Positions 49,658 to 59,106 of a stretch of DNA of 64,000 nt are shown piece after piece. The DNA comes from an uncultured Candidatus Melainabacteria bacterium (GTDB lineage Bacteria > Cyanobacteriota > Vampirovibrionia > Gastranaerophilales > Gastranaerophilaceae). The stretch is from positions 1 to 64,000 of the forward strand of contig CANNUY010000003.1 in the NCBI GenBank assembly GCA_947525005.1, written 5' to 3'. The notes beneath the pieces are model-generated. The model saw nothing but the letters and a program-made list of their open reading frames with translations. It ran no database searches and had not been told where the DNA came from. Each line of letters starts with the position of its first letter. The stretch's first letter is position 1. A program made the position numbers and the translations under genes.

Positions 49658-50617
49658 ATGGCAGACGATAATAGAAATATATTTGAGAAAAAACGGGTAA
49701 TAGTTCCAGTTATTGTGGGAACGATTTTGCTAATATTAGGGGTTTATTTATCGATAAACACAATGTTTTACAAATCAACTGATGATGCTTTTGTAGAAGG
49801 TTCTATGGTTACAGTAGCGCCAAGAGTATCAGGTCCTGTTGTTAAAATGTATTTGAAAGATAACGGTTATGTAAAAAAAGGAACTTTGTTAATTGAAATA
49901 GACCCGACCGATTATGAAGTAAAATTGAAACAAACTCAAGCAAAATTATTAGAAGCAAAAGCTACTTTAGAAAGCGTTCAAAACGAGTTGGTGAAAACAA
50001 ATTCTGAATTAGGATTTTCAAAACGTGATTATGATAGATTTTCATCAATGCATAAAAAAGGTATCGCATCAACACACGATTATGATGCAAGCAAAAATGC
50101 TTTAACAGTTGCAGATGCGAATTATAAATCTACAAAAGCTAAGTATGACGAAATTACTGCAACAATAAAAAAATTAGAAGCTGAAATAGAACAAGATAAG
50201 TTAAATTTATCTTATACAAAAATTTACGCTCCACAATCTGGGCGTGTAACAAACAGAAATGTTGAGGTTGGGAACTATGTTCAAGTCGCTCAACCTATGT
50301 TTTCGCTTGTAACATCAGATATTTGGATTGTTGCAAACTTTAAAGAAACACAAGTCGGTAATATGCATCCAGGACAACCTGTAAAAATTAAGCTTGATGC
50401 GTATAAACATAAGAAATTTGAAGGAGTTGTAGATAGTTTGCAGATGGCATCAGGAGCTAAAGCTAGTTTGTTTCCACCAGAAAATGCCGTTGGTAGTTAT
50501 GTAAAAATTGTACAAAGAATTCCTGTGAAAATATATTTTACTGAAGATATAACAAAATATAATGTAATACCAGGAATGTCTGTTGTGCCAACTGTAAAGG
50601 TAAAAGGGAATAAATAG
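49658..50617 (+). CDS. EmrA/HlyD-type membrane fusion protein
   Basis: A 319-residue periplasmic adaptor with one N-terminal membrane helix (VIVPVIVGTILLILGVYLSINTMF). The lipoyl half-motif follows (DDAFVEGSMVTVAPRVSGPVVKMYLKDNGYVKKGTLLIEIDPTDYEVKL), then a coiled-coil hairpin. The second lipoyl half follows, with IYAPQSGRVTNRNVEVGNYVQVAQPMFSLV, and then beta-barrel domains. It links the inner-membrane transporter to the TolC-like channel. It is co-transcribed with the MarR and EmrB-like genes. Confidence 0.92.
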   Translation: MADDNRNIFEKKRVIVPVIVGTILLILGVYLSINTMFYKSTDDAFVEGSMVTVAPRVSGPVVKMYLKDNGYVKKGTLLIEIDPTDYEVKLKQTQAKLLEAKATLESVQNELVKTNSELGFSKRDYDRFSSMHKKGIASTHDYDASKNALTVADANYKSTKAKYDEITATIKKLEAEIEQDKLNLSYTKIYAPQSGRVTNRNVEVGNYVQVAQPMFSLVTSDIWIVANFKETQVGNMHPGQPVKIKLDAYKHKKFEGVVDSLQMASGAKASLFPPENAVGSYVKIVQRIPVKIYFTEDITKYNVIPGMSVVPTVKVKGNK

Positions 50618-50627
50618 AGATTAGGAA

Positions 50628-52172
50628 ATGACTGGCATGGGAGATGTTGATAGACCAAAATTAAAAGCACCTGTTTGGTTGATTGCGATTGCAATTTTAA
50701 TGCCAACATCTTTTTCTGCTATGGCAACAACAGCAACGAATGTTGCGATGCCTCATATTTCGGGTTATTTTGCCGCTACAACAGATGAAGCAAAATGGAT
50801 TGTAACTTCATATATGGTTGCAAACGCTTGTATGATGATGCTTTCTGGGTGGCTTGAAAATATGTTAGGAAGAAAGCGTTTTATAAATATTTGTATTACG
50901 ATATTTACACTTGGAGCATTGATTTGTTCTATTGCACCAACATTAAATGTAATGGTGATTGGTAGACTTATTCAAGGTGTTGGTGGTGGACCAATGACTC
51001 CAATTTCACAAACCGTATTGTTATCTGTGTTTCCTCCTGAAAAAAAAGGACTAGCTATGTCTTTATTTGGGCTTGCAGTTATGGTTTGTGCTATTTTAGG
51101 TCCATCTTTTGGTGGGTTCTTGGTAGATAATTTTAACTGGCACTATATTTATTCAATTAATATTCCAATAGGGATACTTTCTATTTTTCTTATAAATAAG
51201 ACTATTAACGATGTAGCTCCTGATAAAAGTCATAAAATTGATTATATTGGTATGAGTGCACTTATATTATGGCTACTTTCAATGCAAATTGTTCTCGATA
51301 AAGGTCAACAATATAACTGGTTTGATTGTGGTTGGATTTGCTGGCTATCTGGATTTTCATTGGTTATGCTAACTTTTCTTATTGTTTGGGAATTGGAAAG
51401 CAAAGATTCTTTTATGAAGTTAAGATTGTTCAAGGATAAGAACTTCTTGATAGGAACTATAATATCGACAGCTGTAAGTATGGTTGTATTTACAACGATG
51501 TATCTTGCACCACAATTTTTACAAAATGTATTAGGTTATACAGCTTTGCTTAGTGGATTTACGTTAGCGCCACGTGTAATTTCGTGTGTTCTAATGCTAT
51601 TTGCGATTCCATACCTTATGAGGCTTTATGACAGTCGTCTTTTAGTCGCTATAGGATTTTTCTTTTTAGGGTTATCAACATTTTTATATACAAATGTAAA
51701 CTTAGCTGTCTCTTTCTTCTATGTTGCGATACCAAACGTTTTGTTAGGTGTTGGTGTAATCCTAACTTTTATTCCTATTTCAGCATTAGCACTTGGTACG
51801 CTTCCAAAAGAACAATTAACAAATGGTGCTAGTTTACATAATTTTTTAAAGACTGTTGGGGTAGCTGTTGTTGTATCAATGTCATCTACTATTGTGGCAA
51901 GACATTCTCAAATGCATCAAAACTTCTTGGTAGATAATTTGTCTAATTTTAATATGGTGTTTCAGCAAAAGATGAACAGTTTAACTCATACTTTTATGAG
52001 TACAGCTTCTTATACTTACGCACATAATAAAGCAAACGCTTATTTTTATAAACAAATGGTTGCTCAATCAACTTTGTTCGCTTATGTAGATGCGTTTGCA
52101 ACAGTTGCTCTTTTAGCGTTTATACTTATTCCGTTGCCATTTTTTATGAAAAATACAATTGATGAAAAATAG
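50628..52172 (+). CDS. EmrB/QacA-type (DHA2, 14-helix) drug transporter
   Basis: A 514-residue major-facilitator protein with 14 predicted helices. Motif A is WLENMLGRKRFI, and motif C is GLAVMVCAILGPSFGGFLVDNFNWHYIYSINIPIG, characteristic of DHA2 exporters. In TM1 the usual 'LD.T..NVA.P' is ATTATNVAMPHI, so the conserved Asp of motif D1 is replaced by Ala, which may alter proton coupling or substrate range. A start at either of two ATGs (50628 or 50637) is possible. It works with the adjacent adaptor and the divergent channel. Confidence 0.9.
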   Translation: MTGMGDVDRPKLKAPVWLIAIAILMPTSFSAMATTATNVAMPHISGYFAATTDEAKWIVTSYMVANACMMMLSGWLENMLGRKRFINICITIFTLGALICSIAPTLNVMVIGRLIQGVGGGPMTPISQTVLLSVFPPEKKGLAMSLFGLAVMVCAILGPSFGGFLVDNFNWHYIYSINIPIGILSIFLINKTINDVAPDKSHKIDYIGMSALILWLLSMQIVLDKGQQYNWFDCGWICWLSGFSLVMLTFLIVWELESKDSFMKLRLFKDKNFLIGTIISTAVSMVVFTTMYLAPQFLQNVLGYTALLSGFTLAPRVISCVLMLFAIPYLMRLYDSRLLVAIGFFFLGLSTFLYTNVNLAVSFFYVAIPNVLLGVGVILTFIPISALALGTLPKEQLTNGASLHNFLKTVGVAVVVSMSSTIVARHSQMHQNFLVDNLSNFNMVFQQKMNSLTHTFMSTASYTYAHNKANAYFYKQMVAQSTLFAYVDAFATVALLAFILIPLPFFMKNTIDEK

Positions 52173-52245
52173 CTTAAAAATAGCTTACAATATATTATTT
52201 TTTGTACTAAAATGATTATGTAAAAATAAAATAAAGGATATATGT

Positions 52246-52833
52246 ATGAAAAGAATATTTATCGTTGCGTTTATATTAATGTCATTAGTTTTACCTTCTC
52301 AAGCAAAGGTTATTTCGAATGAAAAGATTGACCATAACAAAGTAAAAATTGCATCAAAAATAATTAAAGAATTACAATCTGAAATGTCAAGTTATACAAA
52401 TAATGGATCAGGACCTTTTGTTGCGGCTATATATGATGAAAAAGGTAATCTTGTTGTAAAAGTTGCAAACTCAGTAGTGAACGAAACTTGTTCAAACAAC
52501 CACGCAGAAGTTAATGCTATTAAACTAGCAGAACAAAAATTAGGTACTTATGATTTATCAAAAGAAAATTTGAGTTTATATGTAACAGCAGAACCTTGTA
52601 TGATGTGTTTAGGTGCTATTATGTGGTCTGGAATTAAAAACATATATTATGGTGTACCATCTAAAAGAGTTGAAGAAATCACAGGATTTGATGAAGGATT
52701 TAAACCTGATTGGTTTAATGAGTTTAAGAAAAGAGGAATCACTGTTTATGGAAACATTGAAGTAAAAGCAGGCGAAAAAGAATTACATGAATATGTAAAA
52801 TCAAATAAGACTATTTATAGACCTGAAAGATAG
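52246..52833 (+). CDS. Exported guanine-deaminase-like (CDA fold) protein
   Basis: A 195-residue protein. Residues 1-20 (MKRIFIVAFILMSLVLPSQA) form a Sec signal peptide, and the rest is a complete zinc deaminase domain. NNHAEVNAIKLAEQKL holds the HAE (zinc His and proton-shuttle Glu), and TAEPCMMCLGAIMWSGIKNIYYGV the PCxxC zinc cysteines. EITGFDEGFK is like GuaD and tRNA-adenosine-deaminase-like nucleobase deaminases. Such enzymes are normally cytoplasmic, so the signal peptide is unusual and implies a periplasmic nucleobase or nucleoside substrate. It sits alone after the efflux operon. Confidence 0.8.
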   Translation: MKRIFIVAFILMSLVLPSQAKVISNEKIDHNKVKIASKIIKELQSEMSSYTNNGSGPFVAAIYDEKGNLVVKVANSVVNETCSNNHAEVNAIKLAEQKLGTYDLSKENLSLYVTAEPCMMCLGAIMWSGIKNIYYGVPSKRVEEITGFDEGFKPDWFNEFKKRGITVYGNIEVKAGEKELHEYVKSNKTIYRPER

Positions 52834-52844
52834 AAAGTGCTTGC

Positions 52845-52923
52845 AGGGGTTCTGCATCTAGTTCAGGACGACGCATACACTACCACCCTAAGTGTCATTC
52901 CGAATTTATTTCGGAATCCCTGC
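52845..52923. repeat. Dispersed palindromic intergenic repeat, copy 3
   Basis: A piece tctagttcaggacgacg is followed, about 20 bases later, by gtcattccgaatttatttcg with gaatccctgc. This is close to the 180-210 part of copy 1, which ends in the same cggaatccctgc. It lies between convergent genes. Confidence 0.55.
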
Positions 52924-52936
52924 ATACAATGTTTCA

Positions 52937-53857
52937 TCAATACTTATAACTTTGCCAAGAATTTCTTCTCAAAAACTCTCTATCAATTTTATTTAAGCAA
53001 TCTAATTTTTTTCCAATCCATCTTGGAGCGATGAGTTCTTTTTTTAAGCCATTTCCTGCTAGTCGATGAATGGTAGTTGATTGAGGTAAATATTCTAAGA
53101 AGTCACAAACCGTATTTATATAATCTTCTTCTGACATAAAATTTATTTCGTTGTTTTTGTACATATTAGCAAGTTTAGTTCCTTCTAATGCAACAAGCAT
53201 GTGTATCTTAACTCCATCAACACCTAGTTCAGCGAGTTTTTGAGCTGTTTGCATCATCTCATCGTGAGTTTCCCACATTCCGAAAATAACGTGTACACAA
53301 ACATTTATTCCATATTCTTTTGTCTTTTCGTAGGCTCTTAAAAACGTATCAAAATCATGTCCACGGTTTATTTTTTTTAAAGTCTTATCGTGGATTGTTT
53401 GAAGTCCGTATTCAATCCATGTGTAATAATCGTCTTTATAAGATGAAATTAATTTAAGTTTATCCTCATCAATACAATCAGGTCTAGTTCCAATAGAAAG
53501 TCCAATCACATCTTTGTATTTTAGAGAAGAAGAATATATTTTTTCTAATTCATTAACAGGTTTATAAGTGTTTGAATATGCTTGAAAATAAGACATAAAC
53601 TTTTGAGCTTTGAATCTTGTTGCTAATGTTTGAGCACCAACAATCACCTGTTCTTCTACAGAAAGTCTGTTAGAATGTGCTTGTGAAAAACTTCCACCTT
53701 CATCACAAAATATACAACCGCCGGTTGATATATGTCCATCTCTATTAGGACACGAAAAACCGGCGTCTATTGTAATTTTATATACTTTAGCACCATATTT
53801 ATTTTTTAAATATGCACTAAATTGGTTGTATCGTTTATCTGTTCCGTTAAATTCCAT
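52937..53857 (-). CDS. Radical SAM protein, YhcC family
   Basis: A 306-residue radical SAM enzyme. The cluster motif is the elongated form of this family: FSCPNRDGHISTGGCIFCDEGG, with cysteines that bind the 4Fe-4S cluster. YFQAYSNTYKPVNELEKIYSS, VIGLSIGTRPDCIDEDKL, WIEYGLQT and NRGHDFDTFLRAYEKTKEYGINVCVHVIFGMWET follow the TIGR01212/YhcC pattern. The substrate is unknown. The gene starts one base after the stop of the small zinc-ribbon gene. Confidence 0.9.
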   Translation of the reverse strand: MEFNGTDKRYNQFSAYLKNKYGAKVYKITIDAGFSCPNRDGHISTGGCIFCDEGGSFSQAHSNRLSVEEQVIVGAQTLATRFKAQKFMSYFQAYSNTYKPVNELEKIYSSSLKYKDVIGLSIGTRPDCIDEDKLKLISSYKDDYYTWIEYGLQTIHDKTLKKINRGHDFDTFLRAYEKTKEYGINVCVHVIFGMWETHDEMMQTAQKLAELGVDGVKIHMLVALEGTKLANMYKNNEINFMSEEDYINTVCDFLEYLPQSTTIHRLAGNGLKKELIAPRWIGKKLDCLNKIDREFLRRNSWQSYKY

Positions 53858-54034
53858 CTAATTATTTTTATTCTCATCTGAGTTTTCGATAATAGGATAA
53901 ACATAGTGTTCACCACAGTTAGGGCAAACTACTTCTTGTTGTTTTCCGTCTTCTAATTGAGCTACTTCAAATAATGTTTTACAACCTGATTGTGTACATC
54001 TGATTGCCCAGCTTGGTCTTACTAATCTTGCCAT
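53858..54034 (-). CDS. Small zinc-ribbon protein, 58 residues
   Basis: The product MARLVRPSWAIRCTQSGC... carries four cysteines (CTQSGC and CPNC) in a zinc-ribbon arrangement, with an acidic tail (ENSDENKNN). GGAGAAAATA precedes the start. It lies directly upstream of the radical SAM gene, with no gap between stop and start, so the two are probably translated together. Its role is unknown, perhaps nucleic-acid or partner binding. Confidence 0.7.
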   Translation of the reverse strand: MARLVRPSWAIRCTQSGCKTLFEVAQLEDGKQQEVVCPNCGEHYVYPIIENSDENKNN

Positions 54035-54081
54035 ATTATTTTCTCCTTATTTAATTATTTACATAGTAGCACAAACTAATC

Positions 54082-55464
54082 TTATGCTAAATATTTTTTT
54101 ATTTTATCTTTGTCAAAAACTTCAATGCTATCTTTAGAATGAATGAATATCAAACATGATATTAAGGATTTGAATGATTGAAAATCAGGGTGAGCTAATT
54201 TTTCTCTTAAATCAGTCATATTGTTTGCTAAGAACTCTGTAATAACAGTTTTGTTGTTATAAACAAGTTCTGAGAAGTATTCAAACGCATATTTAGATTT
54301 TACACCTTCAATATAAATGATGTCAGGAGATTGAAACTCAATAAATCTTAGTGCTTTATCAAGGTTAAACCCTACATTTTCGTTAAGTTCACATTGGTTA
54401 ACTCCTTTTAAATCATATTTAGTAATTGATTCAATGGTCATAATATTTTTTCTTAAATGTGTAGCTTCATTTAAAAGAGAATAAATAACGTGAGTTTTAC
54501 CACTTAATTGCGCACCACAAACAAGGATTATGCCTGCTTTATCAATACATTTGTTTAAAAGTTGTTTCTGTTTTTCATCTTTAATTAATTCTGATAACTG
54601 TTTTGGTGGTTTATAAATTTTTAAAGCTATTCTTTCTCCAATAATAGTTGGGAACGCAGATATGCTTGCAACTAACATTATCCCATCAACATTAAAACAA
54701 AGTTTTCCAAGTTGTGGAACTTCTGAAACAGAAGGATCTAAATTAGATAAAGTTTTTAACTTTGAAACAATAGATGTAACTAGGATATACGGAATTGCAC
54801 CTTTATTTTCATAATTGTTTTGTTTCTTGAAAATAAGGTTAAGACCTTCATCAGACTGTTCAAAATAAAGTTCATGAACATCTTCAATAATAGCTTGCTT
54901 TAAAATAGCTCTTATTATTTTTTGAATATGTTCTTCGCTTAAATCTTCACTGTGTAATTCGTCTTTCCAATCAAAGCCTGCATCGTACAAGTCTGTATAA
55001 ATTTTATCAACAGTTCCAGACGTATTGTAATACGCTTCAATTTTAGAAGAAATGCTTTCTTGTGACGCTATAACTGGTTCAATAGAACATTCTGCAGATT
55101 CCATAATTTTATCAATAGCAAACAAATCTAGTGGATCAGCCATTGCTACAGTCAAAACATCTTCTATCTTAAACAATGGAATTACATTGTATCTTCTTGC
55201 ATCAGCAAAGCTGATATATTTTAAACATTTTTCGTCAAGACTATAGTCTTCAAGATTAACACTTGGAATATGTAATTTCTTTTCTAAAAACTTTAAAAGA
55301 GTTTTTTCTTCAATAATTCCTGAAGAAATTAATACTTTCCCGATATTTATATTTTCAGCAGAAGCAAGTGATTGAGCTTTGTCTAGAATATCGTATTCTA
55401 CAAGTCCATCTCTTACCAAATCATATTTTAGTTTTTCTAAAGTTTTGTTTGAGATTGTTTCCAT
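54082..55464 (-). CDS. GspE/PilB-like protein with degenerate ATPase motifs
   Basis: A 460-residue protein with a GspE-II N-terminal domain (1-150; KVLISSGIIEEKTLLKFLEKKLHIPSVNLEDY and LTVAMADPLDLFAIDKI) and a secretion-ATPase core. Walker A is GAQLSGKT (317-324). The Walker B/Asp-box region SPDIIYIEGVKS (379-390) replaces the usual 'DPDI...GEIRD'. The C-terminal zinc-binding cysteine cluster of PilB is absent. It is therefore probably a regulatory or divergent type IV pilus/secretion ATPase. It is encoded two bases after a response regulator and behind a sensor kinase, so it may be an output of that pair. Confidence 0.75.
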   Translation of the reverse strand: METISNKTLEKLKYDLVRDGLVEYDILDKAQSLASAENINIGKVLISSGIIEEKTLLKFLEKKLHIPSVNLEDYSLDEKCLKYISFADARRYNVIPLFKIEDVLTVAMADPLDLFAIDKIMESAECSIEPVIASQESISSKIEAYYNTSGTVDKIYTDLYDAGFDWKDELHSEDLSEEHIQKIIRAILKQAIIEDVHELYFEQSDEGLNLIFKKQNNYENKGAIPYILVTSIVSKLKTLSNLDPSVSEVPQLGKLCFNVDGIMLVASISAFPTIIGERIALKIYKPPKQLSELIKDEKQKQLLNKCIDKAGIILVCGAQLSGKTHVIYSLLNEATHLRKNIMTIESITKYDLKGVNQCELNENVGFNLDKALRFIEFQSPDIIYIEGVKSKYAFEYFSELVYNNKTVITEFLANNMTDLREKLAHPDFQSFKSLISCLIFIHSKDSIEVFDKDKIKKYLA

Positions 55465-55466
55465 TA

Positions 55467-55832
55467 TTAATCCTTCAAATACTGATTAACTTTGTTTATT
55501 ACAAACTCCAAGTCAAACGGTTTTGTAATATATTCGTTTGCACCTGTTTCATTCCCGATAAGTTTGTCTTCTTCTTGAGAACGAGCTGTCAACATAATAA
55601 TCGGAATGTTTTTGTATTTGTTATCAAATTTTAATAAACGGCTAATTTTGTATCCGTTCATTTTGGGCATCATTATATCAAGTATGATTAAATCAGGTAA
55701 AAGTTCTTTTGCTGATGCTAAACCATCTTCACCATTTAGAGCAGTATAACAAGTATAACCCTCGTTTTCGAGTACAAATTTTAAACTTTCAACGATATCT
55801 TGTTCGTCATCAACAATAAGAATTTTTTTCAT
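55467..55832 (-). CDS. Single-domain response regulator (CheY-like)
   Basis: A product of about 121 residues. MKKILIVDDEQDIVESLKFVLENEGY gives the acidic pocket, LIILDIMMPKMNGYKISRLL the phospho-acceptor Asp, MLTARSQEEDK the Thr, and EYITKPFDLEFVINKV the Lys. There is no output domain, so it acts by protein contact. The start at 55832 has GAGGTG upstream. It lies between the sensor kinase and the PilB-like gene. Confidence 0.9.
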   Translation of the reverse strand: MKKILIVDDEQDIVESLKFVLENEGYTCYTALNGEDGLASAKELLPDLIILDIMMPKMNGYKISRLLKFDNKYKNIPIIMLTARSQEEDKLIGNETGANEYITKPFDLEFVINKVNQYLKD

Positions 55833-55881
55833 TTGACACCTCATACGTCATACACACAATAATATTATATCATATTGAATT

Positions 55882-57570
55882 TTAGATTTCTTTTTGTAAA
55901 GAATTTGTATTCTTTAAAACAGGAAGAACAAAATTGAAAGAAGATCCTTTGTTTAACTCGCTATCACACCATATTAAACCATTATGAGCTGATATCAACT
56001 GTAGTGCAATTGATAATCCTAGTCCAGAACCACCAACTTCTCTTGTCATAGAGTTTTCAATTTGTTCAAATTTGTCAAACACATGCTTCAAATCTTTTTT
56101 ATCGATACCAATTCCATTATCAATTACAGATATTTCAATATAATCTCCTTCTAAACAGCTTATTTGTGGCATGAAACATTCATCTGCAATTATGTCTTTT
56201 CCATTAACAGTTTTTGCAGAAATTGTTATATAAGAACTGTTTGGAGAAAATTTTATAGCGTTAGAAACAAGGTTTGAAAGCACTTGTTCAATTCTATCTG
56301 TATCAATATAAACGGTTGGCAAATCTTTTTGAATATCTAATTTGATTTCAAGATTTTTTTGTTTTGCAGATTCCGTTAGATTTGTTTTGACATCTTCAAT
56401 AACCTGTGTAACACCTGTTATTTGGTAAGAATAATCCATTTTTCCTGCTTCAATCTTTGACATGTCTAGCAAGTCATTAATAATACGAGCCAATTTTTTT
56501 ACATTACGTTTTGCCATATCAAGAAAACGTTGCATTGACTCTGTTATATCACCTGTTTTCCCACTTAAAATAATATCTAAAGAATTCTTAATAGACGTTA
56601 GTGGAGTTTTTAATTCGTGAGAAACTATTGATATAAATTCTGATTTTAATCTCTCTAGTTTTGCAAGCTGATTATTTTTTTCTAAAATTTCTTGATAAAG
56701 AATAGCACTTTTTAACGGTAAAGAAACTTGATTTACTAATGTTTGAAAACAAGTTATATCATCAGTTGCGAATTCTTTTTCTCTAAATATTTCAGAGTAG
56801 CCATAACATTTGTTATCGACATTTATATAAGCTAGTGATTTTTGAAAGTTAAGAACTTCAAAATCATATTCATTCATTCCAAACTTGATGTTTTCAACAA
56901 CTTCAATATCATCAATTCCAAAAATTTCACTTTTTTCACCAGTTGCAGTTCTATAATTAAGTACAGCTCTAAGTTTAAGCGCTTCGATTAAGCGTGAAGA
57001 CATTTTATAATTTGATGAGATATATAGAACAGGTGCGTTTTTATCATTAAATGATAAAGAACAAGCTAAATTAGAATTCAAGGATTTGTCAATTCCCTCG
57101 TTCATAATAGATATAAGTTCATTTTTGTCTAAAGTTCCTGACAAAGAAGAACTTGTATTATACAAAACATCTAATTGATAAAGGCTGTTTGCAAGTTCCT
57201 TGTTAGAAAGTGCTAACTTATTTAATGCTTTTTTTGTTTTTAACCCAGAAAATATGGCTGATTTCAAGAGGGTTTTATTGAGTGGGTAAGAAACAAATAA
57301 ATGAGCGTTTGTTAATATTTCTGTTGGAATCTCTTTTTCACGCATAATTAAGAGAATAATTACTCCAAAATTTTTAACAGTTTTGTAAATAGAACGTATA
57401 TCAACTGATTCAACGTCAGAATCAAGCATAACAATATCAGGAGTGTCCACTTGCATTGAATCTGCAATTAACACTTCATCAGAGCATACCTCAAACTCGT
57501 GGTTTAACAAGGTCGTTTGAATATCTGTTTGAACATCTTTATTATCTGAAACCAACAATATCTTAGCCAT
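55882..57570 (-). CDS. Sensor histidine kinase with receiver-like and GAF domains
   Basis: A 562-residue soluble kinase. Residues 1-115 form a receiver-like domain with DIVMLDSD, but the conserved Lys is replaced (FVSYPLN), so it may be inactive. A GAF-like domain follows (about 145-285). The dimerisation helix has SIVSHELKTPLTSIKNSL (His near 316), and the ATPase has NLVSNAIKFSP, ISVIDNGIGIDKKDLKHVFDKFEQIE and GSGLGLSIALQLI. There are no membrane helices, so it senses a cytoplasmic signal. It likely phosphorylates the CheY-like protein encoded next. Confidence 0.88.
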   Translation of the reverse strand: MAKILLVSDNKDVQTDIQTTLLNHEFEVCSDEVLIADSMQVDTPDIVMLDSDVESVDIRSIYKTVKNFGVIILLIMREKEIPTEILTNAHLFVSYPLNKTLLKSAIFSGLKTKKALNKLALSNKELANSLYQLDVLYNTSSSLSGTLDKNELISIMNEGIDKSLNSNLACSLSFNDKNAPVLYISSNYKMSSRLIEALKLRAVLNYRTATGEKSEIFGIDDIEVVENIKFGMNEYDFEVLNFQKSLAYINVDNKCYGYSEIFREKEFATDDITCFQTLVNQVSLPLKSAILYQEILEKNNQLAKLERLKSEFISIVSHELKTPLTSIKNSLDIILSGKTGDITESMQRFLDMAKRNVKKLARIINDLLDMSKIEAGKMDYSYQITGVTQVIEDVKTNLTESAKQKNLEIKLDIQKDLPTVYIDTDRIEQVLSNLVSNAIKFSPNSSYITISAKTVNGKDIIADECFMPQISCLEGDYIEISVIDNGIGIDKKDLKHVFDKFEQIENSMTREVGGSGLGLSIALQLISAHNGLIWCDSELNKGSSFNFVLPVLKNTNSLQKEI

Positions 57571-57649
57571 ACTTATATCGTACCAACAATAACCAATATG
57601 GCAAATTGTTAAAGTTTATTAAAATAAATATAAAATTTTATAAAGAATA

Positions 57650-59092
57650 CTAACCAACAAGGCTTTTATAAAGTTTTAAATATTCTTCTGCGCTCTTTTT
57701 CCAAGTGAAATCAGACTGCATAGCAGACTTTCTCATTGAGTTAAACGTATATTTATCGTGGTAAACTCTTAATGCACAATCAATAGCTTCCTTCATTTGC
57801 CAACCGTCATAACCCCAGAATTTGAAACCAGTTGAGTTATCTAGTGGGTATCCAATAACTGTGTTATCTAAACCACCTGTCGCTCTAACGATTGGTAATG
57901 AACCGTATCTCATAGCAATAAGTTGACTTAATCCACAAGGTTCAAATTTTGATGGCATTAAGAAGAAATCGCTACCTGCATAAATTTGGTTCGCTAAATC
58001 TGCTTTATAACCAATATAAGCCCTGATATTAGAAGTGTTATTAGATAGCCAAATCAATAAGTTTTCATAACTACTATCACCTGAACCTAAAAATACAAAA
58101 TCAGCGTTCATATTTTTAAGTTCGTTTTCAACTTGTCTGATTAAATCAATACCTTTTTGACTTACAAGTCTAGAAATTAAAGCGATTAAAGGTCTTTCAG
58201 GATTGTATTTTAGTCCAAAATATTCGCAAATTTGTTTTTTGTTTTCTTCTTTGTTTTCTATAGAATTAACATCATAGTTTTTAGCAAGGTTTTTATCAGT
58301 TTTTGGGTTAAATACATCGTAATCGATGCCATTTAAGATGCCTACAAGTTTATCTGTATGTCCTCTTAATGTGTAATCCATACCTTCACCAAATTCTTCA
58401 GTTAGAATTTCTTGAGCGTATTTAGGAGAAACAGCAACTATTTTATCAGAATAATTTAGTGCACCCTTCATCCAGTTTACTTTGCCATAATGTTCGCAAC
58501 CCCATTCATTGAACACAATATCTTTTCTCATATTTGCAAAATCAAGAATGTCTTCAAACCAAACTCCTTGATATGCTAAATTATGGATTTCAAATACGTT
58601 TTTGGTTCTAGACCAGAATTCATCAAATTTGTAGTTGGCTTTTATATACAATGGTATCATCGCAGTATGCCAATCGTTAGAGTGAATTACATCTGCTCTA
58701 AAATTTAATTGTTTTGCGTATTCTAGTGTCGCTAGTGAAAATGCGACATATCTTTCATGTTCATATCGTGTATCTAGCCATTTTGGATAAACCTCTTTGA
58801 AACAAGTGAAATACCAATCATTATGTACGAAAAATACGTTTATATTGGTATTAGGAAGTTTTGTCATAAACAATCTGAATTTTTGTGGTTGTCCTCCAAA
58901 AGATATCCACATTTCAGAATTTTCTAGCTCAGTTATTTCATATTTTTTAGTATCAATACAACCATGTAATGGTGTAAATATGGCTATTTCTGCGTCTTTT
59001 TCAAGATACTTAGGTAGACTTCCGATAACGTCTGATAATCCACCAGCTTTTGAAAAAGGTGCTACTTCTGCAGATGCAAACAATACTTTCAT
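57650..59092 (-). CDS. glgA: Glycogen synthase (ADP-glucose type)
   Basis: A 480-residue GT5 glycosyltransferase that extends alpha-1,4-glucan chains from ADP-glucose. The N-terminal MKVLFASAEVAPFSKAGGLSDVIGSLPKYL contains the KxGGL substrate-binding motif. HSNDWHTAMIPLYIK, HNLAYQGVWF, VAVSPKYAQEIL and the C-terminal DFFLMPSKFEPCGLSQLIAMRYGSLPIVRATGGLDNTV with the catalytic E-x7-E are all present. It indicates glycogen storage. It follows the large ATPase-like gene by 14 bases. Confidence 0.96.
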   Translation of the reverse strand: MKVLFASAEVAPFSKAGGLSDVIGSLPKYLEKDAEIAIFTPLHGCIDTKKYEITELENSEMWISFGGQPQKFRLFMTKLPNTNINVFFVHNDWYFTCFKEVYPKWLDTRYEHERYVAFSLATLEYAKQLNFRADVIHSNDWHTAMIPLYIKANYKFDEFWSRTKNVFEIHNLAYQGVWFEDILDFANMRKDIVFNEWGCEHYGKVNWMKGALNYSDKIVAVSPKYAQEILTEEFGEGMDYTLRGHTDKLVGILNGIDYDVFNPKTDKNLAKNYDVNSIENKEENKKQICEYFGLKYNPERPLIALISRLVSQKGIDLIRQVENELKNMNADFVFLGSGDSSYENLLIWLSNNTSNIRAYIGYKADLANQIYAGSDFFLMPSKFEPCGLSQLIAMRYGSLPIVRATGGLDNTVIGYPLDNSTGFKFWGYDGWQMKEAIDCALRVYHDKYTFNSMRKSAMQSDFTWKKSAEEYLKLYKSLVG

Positions 59093-59106
59093 AAAAACCT
59101 CGCTTT

